NCBI GenBank assembly: GCA_964607575.1
Contig: CAZSLS010000225.1
Coordinates: forward strand, 1-10,828
DNA length: 10,828 bases
Direction of reading: 5' to 3'
Origin: BS750m-G57 sp964607575
GTDB lineage: Bacteria > Planctomycetota > Phycisphaerae > SM23-33
The notes under the pieces were generated by a model. It had not been told where the DNA came from, searched no databases, and was given only the letters and a program-made list of their open reading frames with translations. A program made the translations under genes and the position numbers. Positions 6,519-10,828 of this stretch are shown here, piece after piece; the stretch's first letter is position 1, and the number at the start of each line of letters is the position of its first letter.

Positions 6519-7334
6519 ATGGATGTGATAGCCAATCTCGGACAGGCGACCGTGCGCCGGATCAACCTATTCGGAGACTTCTGCAGATTCTCCGGTAGAG
6601 CGTTCGCGTGGATTCCAAACGGTCTGTCCAGTTGGAGGAAGCTCAGGCTGCTGGCCCAGCAGTTCTACGAGATCGGAACCAAGAGCATACCGGTGGTCAT
6701 GATTACGGGCGTTTTCGTCGGTATGGTGCTGGCGGTTCAGGTCTCTCAACAGTTTAAATCGGTCGGGCTCGAAGCACAGATGGGCGCCATAGTGAACCTG
6801 TCGGTGCTGCGGGAGCTCGGGCCGGTGCTGGCTGGGATAATGCTGGCCGGAAGGGTCGGCGGAGGGCTGACGGCCGAGCTGGGAACCATGCGCGTCACCG
6901 AACAGATAGACGCATTGCGGGCTATGGGCGCCGACCCGATCCGCGTGCTCGTGGTCCCCCGCCTGATCGCCTGCACGGTTATGATCCCCATACTCGTCCT
7001 CTACGCCGACTTCATGGGCATCTGGGGCGGATACGTCGTCAGCGTACACGTATACGGAGTCGACAGCACTGACTTCTGGCGGTTCGCCGAACGCTCGGTG
7101 CTGATGTTCGACATATTCTTCGGACCCATAAAATGCTTCTTCTTCGGAATAGCCCTGAGCCTGATAAGCTGCCACAAGGGGTTTCGATGCGCCCCCGGCG
7201 CCGCAGGAGTCGGAAGAGCCTGCACCGAAGCGTTCGTAGCCAGCGCAATGGCCATACTGTGCCTGAACTTCTTCCTGGGCATGCTCCTTACAACGCTGGC
7301 GATCAGAATATGGGGATTCACGCCAATCCTCTAG
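6519..7334 (+). CDS. mlaE: MlaE-family lipid ABC transporter permease
   Basis: The 271-residue inner-membrane protein belongs to the MlaE/YrbE permease family, which moves phospholipids or related lipids between membranes with an ATPase (MlaF) and an MCE-domain protein (MlaD). The signature block LRELGPVLAGIMLAGRVGG (98-116) and AELGTMRVTEQIDALRAMG (119-137) is fully recognisable. A second family motif, GFRCAPGAAGVGRACTEAFV (221-240), lies before the last membrane segment. Hydrophobic segments lie near 55-75, 100-112, 145-170, 195-217 and 240-262. Length is typical. The start at 6519 has no clear ribosome binding site, so it may depend on translation of tilS just upstream. No MlaF or MlaD gene follows, which is unusual; they may lie elsewhere in the genome. 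Confidence 0.9.
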   Translation: MDVIANLGQATVRRINLFGDFCRFSGRAFAWIPNGLSSWRKLRLLAQQFYEIGTKSIPVVMITGVFVGMVLAVQVSQQFKSVGLEAQMGAIVNLSVLRELGPVLAGIMLAGRVGGGLTAELGTMRVTEQIDALRAMGADPIRVLVVPRLIACTVMIPILVLYADFMGIWGGYVVSVHVYGVDSTDFWRFAERSVLMFDIFFGPIKCFFFGIALSLISCHKGFRCAPGAAGVGRACTEAFVASAMAILCLNFFLGMLLTTLAIRIWGFTPIL

Positions 7335-7374
7335 AACTCGCTCAAACCGCCCGCAGGAACTCCGGACTCAAATA

Positions 7375-7650
7375 ATGAAACACTGGCTGAGAAACTGGAT
7401 GCACCGTCACCAACATCAGGTGAGCCTCGCTCTGCACATAGTCGGCATACCAGTCTGTTTCGTCGCTGCGCCGGCGTTGGCGATAATGCAATTCTGGTGC
7501 TGGGCGATCGGAGCGTTTGTCGGAGGATACGCCCTGCAGTTCATCGGCCACGCAATCGAGGGGAATCGCAGCGGTGAGGAGATGCTGCTCCGCAAACTTC
7601 TTGGAAAACCGACCGATCCGCCCGAGCCGCTCGAGCCCGACGAGTCCTGA
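7375..7650 (+). CDS. Small Mpo1/DUF962-like membrane protein
   Basis: The 91-residue protein has a histidine-rich start (NWMHRHQHQ, His10, 12 and 14), followed by His21 and the short motif HIVGIP (21-26). Two hydrophobic segments follow (about 20-38 and 40-57). Then comes LQFIGHAIEGNR (54-65) with His59 and Glu62, and a proline- and acid-rich tail. This order is that of the DUF962/YGL010w family. Its yeast member Mpo1 is an iron-dependent dioxygenase in fatty-acid alpha-oxidation, with the histidines binding metal. Bacterial members are mostly uncharacterised. This copy is short, and the asparagine often found between the two histidines is not present. It lies 40 bases after mlaE on the same strand. 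The ribosome binding site is weak. Confidence 0.6.
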   Translation: MKHWLRNWMHRHQHQVSLALHIVGIPVCFVAAPALAIMQFWCWAIGAFVGGYALQFIGHAIEGNRSGEEMLLRKLLGKPTDPPEPLEPDES

Positions 7651-7666
7651 TCGCCGAAGCGGCCAA

Positions 7667-7685
7667 GCTTCACAATTGGTTCACA
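7667..7685 (+). repeat. Octamer pair matching the one past xerD
   Basis: GCTTCACA, ATT and GGTTCACA occur in a row. The 17 bases TTCACAATTGGTTCACA (7669-7685) are identical to the reverse complement of 2102-2118. A small hairpin GAAGC, loop GGCCAA, GCTTC (7656-7671) lies directly after the stop of the Mpo1-like gene and overlaps the first octamer. It has no T-run. Both copies of the 17-mer therefore lie just past the last gene of a transcription unit, in the same sense as transcription. Confidence 0.55.
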
Positions 7686-8139
7686 CCCCCCACCGCCAAC
7701 CACACCGACCCAACGCACTCGAAACCTGCACGCCACGCGGCCACAAGCCTTCTATCATACGCATGGACAATGCGTTATGAACATCGCGACACGGCGAGCC
7801 CCCGCCGCATCCTCAGCAACCAGAGCTTCACACTCTGCGCGCCTGTGTACCTGCCGCCCCATCCATTGGAGCTTCCGCGAACGATTTAGCATTACACCCC
7901 ATCCGTTCAGCCCTAACATATTGCCCTTTCAATATTTAGATCGACCCATCCCCGCGTAACCGCCCGTTGAGACCCGCAAGCCCCACATCAAAGAACACCC
8001 ATCCGGATCGCCCGAATCCCCAACCCGCGCGACAGCACAGCGCCCCTCATCCCAACTGACCACCGCGATCCCCGGGGGCGAATCACGCGGCCGAATGAGC
8101 TATTCGACAAGCGTCCTAATCGCGTCCCCCCCCTGTTTC
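7686..8139. other. Gene-free segment, C-rich on the plus strand
   Basis: I see no coding frame with a ribosome binding site or protein-like composition. The plus strand is strongly biased to C over G, ending in eight C in a row (8126-8133). Small hairpins occur: CAT ACGCAT, loop GGACA, ATGCGT T ATG with one bulge (7756-7779); ATATTG, loop CCCTTT, CAATAT (7918-7935); and CGAAT, loop GAGCT, ATTCG (8092-8106). None has a terminator T-run. No RNA gene was recognised. Confidence 0.4.
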
Positions 8140-8208
8140 AAAAACGCGCGAAAAAAAATATAAAAATTCCGTCTTTTATGTTGACATCTAGTACCACTTA
8201 TATACAAT
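8140..8208 (+). promoter_or_regulatory. Strong sigma-70 promoter with upstream A-tracts
   Basis: A perfect TTGACA (8181-8186), a 16-base spacer and TACAAT (8203-8208, five of six consensus bases) place the start of transcription near 8215. Upstream are A-tracts at 8140-8144, 8151-8158 and 8162-8166, spaced about one helical turn apart. Such tracts commonly bend DNA and act as UP elements for the RNA polymerase alpha subunit. This is the clearest promoter in the window and serves the sigma-factor gene. Confidence 0.8.
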
Positions 8209-8214
8209 AGTACA

Positions 8215-8355
8215 TAGACGGTAGCAATTAGCACCGTGAATGCGACGGTGACATGTGAATAGAACGTTCGGGACAAGATGGTTTGGGGCTCACTGCGAGC
8301 TCGCGACGGTTCGGCCGGGGCAACTAACGGGCTCGGGTCGACTAAGGAGACTAAC
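8215..8355 (+). promoter_or_regulatory. Long 5' leader of the sigma-factor gene
   Basis: About 140 bases separate the inferred transcription start from the ATG at 8356. The leader holds a hairpin CACCGT, seven-base loop, ACGGTG (8232-8250) and the palindrome GCGAGCTCGC (8295-8304). AAGGAG (8344-8349) lies six bases before the ATG. An in-frame ATG at 8278 would add 26 residues but has only a weak ribosome binding site. I recognise no known riboswitch class. Confidence 0.45.
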
Positions 8356-9282
8356 ATGACCTACTCATTTGTTGAAACTACAGGATTATCGAAATCATCA
8401 AAGGGACTGACTCCGGAATTGCAGAGCATCTACAAGCGGATTCCCGAAACAGTCAGCCACGTACCACACGAGTCATTTGAACTCCCAGCCACCGAACAGG
8501 AACTGTTCGGATCCGAAAACGACGAAGTAAGCATACCTAAATGGACCCATTTCCCCGAGGTCCCCGAAGATACCCCCACTTCGCGCAAGGCCCGCAAGGC
8601 CCTGAGCAAGGACGAGGAGGCAAGGCTGTTCCTGCGATTCAACTACGCCAGATATCGCCTGGGCAAGTTGACCGCCAAGCAGCTCAAGCGTTTCTCCAGG
8701 CGCCGATCGGAAGAAATGATCAGGTGGTATCAGCACGCACGGGCCGTCCAGGCCAGCATCGTCGACGCAAACATGGCGCTGGTGATGGCGATGGCCAGAC
8801 GCACCAGAATTCCCCACGTCGATTTCCCGGAGCTCGTTTCCGAGGGGAATATGGCCCTCCTGCGGGCTATCGAGAAGTTCGACGTATCCAGAGGTTTCAA
8901 GTTCTCGACGTACGCCTGCCGCGCGATCCTGAAGGGTTTTAATCGCATGGCCACCAAGACCGGGCGGTACGTACAACGTTTTCCTACAGAATTTGACCCG
9001 GATCTGGAACGCAGCGACTATGATGTATTGAAACACCGGATTCAGCAGGACAACGCGATCGACGATCTCAAGGAAGTACTGGCGACCAATCGCGCCAAGC
9101 TTACAGACGTCGAACAAACGGTTGTCACCGAGCGATTCGCGCTGGAATCGGGCGGTAAGAAGAAGACGCTCAACGAAGTCGGACAGCAGGTGGGACTGAC
9201 CACCGAGCGAGTCAGACAGATACAGAAAAAGGCATTGGCGAAGCTTAAAGCGACGCTAAATGAGGAGTACCTTGCGGCGTGA
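8356..9282 (+). CDS. Sigma-70 family RNA polymerase sigma factor
   Basis: The 308-residue protein directs RNA polymerase to promoters. Residues about 132-198 are region 2: VDANMALVMAMARR, then FPELVSEGNMALLRAIEKFD (157-176) and RGFKFSTYACRA (179-190). These match the core-binding and -10-melting regions of RpoD-like factors. Residues about 249-300 are region 4, with a helix-turn-helix LNEVGQQVGLTTERVRQIQK (272-291) that would bind the -35 box. Two features are unusual. The first 85 or so residues are not recognisable. In region 2.4 the usual WWIRQAI is replaced by CRAILKG, and region 3 looks short. It is thus an alternative sigma factor of the RpoD-related kind, not the main one. The start was chosen for AAGGAG six bases upstream. 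It has its own strong promoter and ends in two hairpins. Confidence 0.88.
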   Translation: MTYSFVETTGLSKSSKGLTPELQSIYKRIPETVSHVPHESFELPATEQELFGSENDEVSIPKWTHFPEVPEDTPTSRKARKALSKDEEARLFLRFNYARYRLGKLTAKQLKRFSRRRSEEMIRWYQHARAVQASIVDANMALVMAMARRTRIPHVDFPELVSEGNMALLRAIEKFDVSRGFKFSTYACRAILKGFNRMATKTGRYVQRFPTEFDPDLERSDYDVLKHRIQQDNAIDDLKEVLATNRAKLTDVEQTVVTERFALESGGKKKTLNEVGQQVGLTTERVRQIQKKALAKLKATLNEEYLAA

Positions 9283-9338
9283 CCGGTAATCCACTGAGGT
9301 CTGCCCCGACCCAACCGCGATGGCTTTGAGGTATTACG

Positions 9339-9380
9339 GCAAGCCCAGCCTCCCCGAACCCTGGGCTTGCCTCCTCTTTT
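9339..9380 (+). terminator. First terminator after the sigma-factor gene
   Basis: GGCAAGCCCAG (9339-9349) pairs perfectly with CTGGGCTTGCC (9361-9371), 11 bp around an 11-base loop, followed by TCCTCTTTT. This is a fair intrinsic terminator 56 bases past the stop codon. Its T-rich tail is also the left arm of the next hairpin. Confidence 0.75.
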
Positions 9381-9430
9381 ATTCAAAAAAGCCGTCCATA
9401 GAAATATGGACGGCTTTCTTGAATAAAAGA
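9375..9430. terminator. Very long hairpin, bidirectional terminator
   Basis: The arms 9375-9400 and 9405-9430 pair over 26 positions with one mismatch (9387 with 9418) and a GAAA loop. The core is GCCGTCCATA with TATGGACGGC. A-rich and T-rich parts of the arms give T-runs on both strands, so it could stop transcription from either side. The stem is longer than a typical intrinsic terminator. It lies between the sigma-factor gene and tRNA-Val. Confidence 0.75.
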
Positions 9431-9447
9431 AGAGCCCGACAGGGCGG

Positions 9448-9489
9448 TCTACTGTCTACTCTCTACTTTCTGCCGTTTGCCTTTTGCCC
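9448..9489 (+). repeat. Degenerate tandem heptamer tract (TCTACTN to TTTGCCN)
   Basis: Six units in strict seven-base register: TCTACTG, TCTACTC, TCTACTT, TCTGCCG, TTTGCCT, TTTGCCC. All fit TYTRCYN, drifting from TCTACT to TTTGCC along the tract. It lies directly before the tRNA-Val promoter. Confidence 0.75.
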
Positions 9490-9496
9490 CCCACCG

Positions 9497-9524
9497 TTGC
9501 ATTCTCGCGGTTTTGCTGTATAAT
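9497..9524 (+). promoter_or_regulatory. tRNA-Val promoter
   Basis: A perfect -10 box TATAAT (9519-9524) is preceded after 16 bases by TTGCAT (9497-9502), which matches three of six -35 bases. The -10 box ends 14 bases before the tRNA, a normal distance for a short-leader tRNA transcript. Confidence 0.65.
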
Positions 9525-9538
9525 GCCGCTCCCCACTC

Positions 9539-9612
9539 GGGCGATTAGCTCAGTTGGCTAGAGCGCCTCCCTTACAAGGAGGAAGTCGTAGGTTCAAGTC
9601 CTATATCGCCCA
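9539..9612 (+). tRNA. tRNA-Val (anticodon UAC)
   Basis: The full cloverleaf is visible over 74 bases. The acceptor arm pairs GGGCGAT (9539-9545) with ATCGCCC (9605-9611). The D stem is GCTC with GAGC. The anticodon stem is CCTCC with GGAGG around the loop CTTACAA, giving anticodon TAC for valine GTA and, by wobble, GTG codons. The T arm is GTAGG, loop TTCAAGT, CCTAT with one G:U pair. The discriminator is A at 9612, and the CCA end is not encoded, so it must be added by the CCA enzyme. Confidence 0.96.
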
Positions 9613-9614
9613 GT

Positions 9615-9644
9615 AAAAATACCCTTGTTTTCAAGGGTATTTTT
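9615..9644. terminator. Perfect 13-bp terminator after tRNA-Val
   Basis: AAAAATACCCTTG (9615-9627) pairs perfectly with CAAGGGTATTTTT (9632-9644) around a TTTT loop. The right arm ends in five T, and the left arm gives five T on the other strand. It can end both the tRNA transcript and the converging leftward gene. Confidence 0.9.
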
Positions 9645-9683
9645 GTGCGCCGAATCAAATCGCGATAAAGAAATTCTTTTTGA

Positions 9684-9705
9684 CGCCGCAGAATCGCCGC
9701 AGAAT
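9684..9705. repeat. Tandem 11-base repeat beside tRNA-Val
   Basis: CGCCGCAGAAT occurs twice in direct contact (9684-9694 and 9695-9705). It ends six bases before the stop codon of the converging gene. Just to the left, AAAGAA and TTCTTT form an inverted repeat around one base (9667-9679). Confidence 0.6.
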
Positions 9706-9711
9706 GGGACT

Positions 9712-10828
9712 TTATTTTTCATCTTTTCTAGGCCGCCCCCTTCGACGCACCTGATCCCCTTTTTCGAGAACACGGTCAAGCTCGGCCTTCTTGAACACGT
9801 TATGGCCACCGATCTTTATTGGCCGGAGTGCTCCATTCTTTATTAATCTCTGCAATACCATGTCGGGACGTGCCAGGTTGCGGCGAGCGATACCAAGGTA
9901 TTCGATCGCTTCCTCTGACCAGAAGGTAGTCTGTTCGGTCTGATTCGTCTTGCCCGCAGATTGCGTCGCCTTAACGGAAGCGGCATGAAGCTTCTTCTTC
10001 AGCCTAGCCAACTCTGGAGACTGTGATATGTCGTTCTCCGCCGGCGGAACCATCACACCGAAACGATTGAAGACACAGCCCAGCGCTAGGTCTCGATGCT
10101 CTGTCAGATCACCAACGTAGTTCGTAAATAGATTGACCTCATTGCGACCAGCCGCGACATTATCCAATGTGATAGGTGGATAGGGGGTCGGGTCACTAAG
10201 TGACCGGGGAGTACGATCTTCACTGACTTCGGACAAGCCCACGGTCCGTCTGAACGCGTTCTCAGATTCCAAGTCGGTTGCGTCACGGGCAGCCAGGTCG
10301 TTGAACACCGAGTTAATAAATGGCACTCCCAACTGAGACGTATTCCGGTAGCAAACCCCCGAGAGCGATACACCTAGCCTACACACGTCCAGATTGTCCA
10401 TGGCCGCCGCAGTCTGCGTTAACACAGCATCAAGTTGATTGATCACCGTAGACGCGACCGAATATACCGAATCGTGTTCGAGCAACAACTGTGGCTGGAA
10501 CGGCGCATCGTCAGGATCGGGTTCGTTTCCGGAGAATTCGTCTTGTTCGCGTCTGTCCCGCTGGCAAGCAGCACGCTCACTTGTGCCGTCTTTGGCTGTC
10601 CACCATCCACCGGCTGCGAAGTATCCTATGAGCTTACCGAGAGCAGCCCCTGTTTCACCTGACAGTTTGAGCACTTTCGCCTTGGTGGCACAGTGCAGGA
10701 CCAAGAGGAGCCGGTCTACTTCAGCCGCCGCTACGGACCAAGGATCTGACCGATCACACGTGACGGCCGAATACGTTAGGGAATGAATCTTCTGGCCGAG
10801 CCAACCGCTATAGAGAGCCAGGAGTTTC
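9712..10828 (-). CDS. Accessory protein with excisionase-like HTH and AT-hook tail, N-terminus off window
   Basis: The leftward frame ends in TAA at 9712-9714. It has no stop codon through the right edge, giving at least 371 residues. A TTG at 10704 could be taken as a start, but the 41 codons before it also read as protein (for example LLALYSGWLGQKIHS), so the true start is outside the window. The N-terminal two-thirds is not recognisable; it mixes hydrophobic helices with acidic linkers. The last 75 residues contain EEAIEYLGIARR, then LIKNGALRPIKIGGHNVFKK and AELDRVL, a pattern like MerR or excisionase-type DNA-binding domains. The end, RRRGRPRKDEK, is an AT-hook-like minor-groove binder. 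It is therefore probably a DNA-binding protein of unknown role. It converges on the tRNA-Val terminator, a common place for integrated elements. Confidence 0.7.
   Translation of the reverse strand, partial: KLLALYSGWLGQKIHSLTYSAVTCDRSDPWSVAAAEVDRLLLVLHCATKAKVLKLSGETGAALGKLIGYFAAGGWWTAKDGTSERAACQRDRREQDEFSGNEPDPDDAPFQPQLLLEHDSVYSVASTVINQLDAVLTQTAAAMDNLDVCRLGVSLSGVCYRNTSQLGVPFINSVFNDLAARDATDLESENAFRRTVGLSEVSEDRTPRSLSDPTPYPPITLDNVAAGRNEVNLFTNYVGDLTEHRDLALGCVFNRFGVMVPPAENDISQSPELARLKKKLHAASVKATQSAGKTNQTEQTTFWSEEAIEYLGIARRNLARPDMVLQRLIKNGALRPIKIGGHNVFKKAELDRVLEKGDQVRRRGRPRKDEK

Noticed and set aside
7777..7959. Rightward frame of 60 codons in the gene-free segment
   Set aside because: No ribosome binding site, composition driven by the C-rich strand, no domain seen.
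8321..8342. Fourth copy of the two-hairpin repeat (CTAACGGG near the sigma-gene leader)
   Set aside because: Only a short, imperfect match to the tail, with neither hairpin in the right place.
8278..8355. Upstream ATG extending the sigma factor by 26 residues
   Set aside because: The ATG at 8356 has AAGGAG at ideal distance. The extension overlaps the leader hairpin region and has a poor ribosome binding site.
1..10828. CRISPR array or insertion sequence
   Set aside because: No regularly spaced direct repeats of CRISPR size and no transposase frame with terminal inverted repeats were seen.

Overview
The window is a stretch of bacterial chromosome that is moderately GC-rich by eye. It has housekeeping genes in the middle and accessory-looking segments at both ends. 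No marker fixes the taxon. A divergent sigma-70 factor, a short Mpo1-like protein, a GT-C-like membrane protein and period-7 intergenic repeats would fit a planctomycete (Phycisphaerae-like) bacterium, but that is an impression and not a result.

Left end (1-2220), accessory. Two small genes of unknown function read leftward: a partial lipoprotein and a 130-residue protein. They are separated by a spacer that can fold and ends in an integron-attC-like core. Next comes an orphan helix-turn-helix gene (1013-1552). It is bracketed by two direct copies of a roughly 50-base, two-hairpin repeat, and a third inverted copy lies at 1997-2048. The three copies differ by paired substitutions that keep both stems. 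Around and after this gene, 1553-2220 holds degenerate tandem heptamers, an AT-rich patch and inverted GGTTCACA octamers, but no convincing gene.

Centre (2221-7650), core genes in two divergent transcription units. Leftward run a polytopic membrane protein and then a XerC/XerD-type tyrosine recombinase. Rightward run tilS (tRNA-Ile lysidine synthetase), an MlaE-family lipid ABC permease without its usual partners, and a small Mpo1/DUF962-like membrane protein. A 17-base sequence occurs just past the last gene at each end, in the same orientation relative to transcription.

Right-centre (7651-9644). About 500 bases without a gene precede a strong promoter (TTGACA, 16 bases, TACAAT, with A-tracts upstream). 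A leader of about 140 bases follows, then a sigma-70 family gene. The gene ends at two overlapping hairpins. A six-unit heptamer tract, a tRNA-Val(UAC) gene with its own promoter, and a perfect 13-bp terminator come next.

Right end (9645-10828). A leftward reading frame converges on the tRNA gene. It carries an excisionase-like DNA-binding segment and a C-terminal AT-hook-like tail, and it is open to the window edge, so its start is not visible. Its position beside a tRNA gene suggests, without proving, the end of an integrated element.
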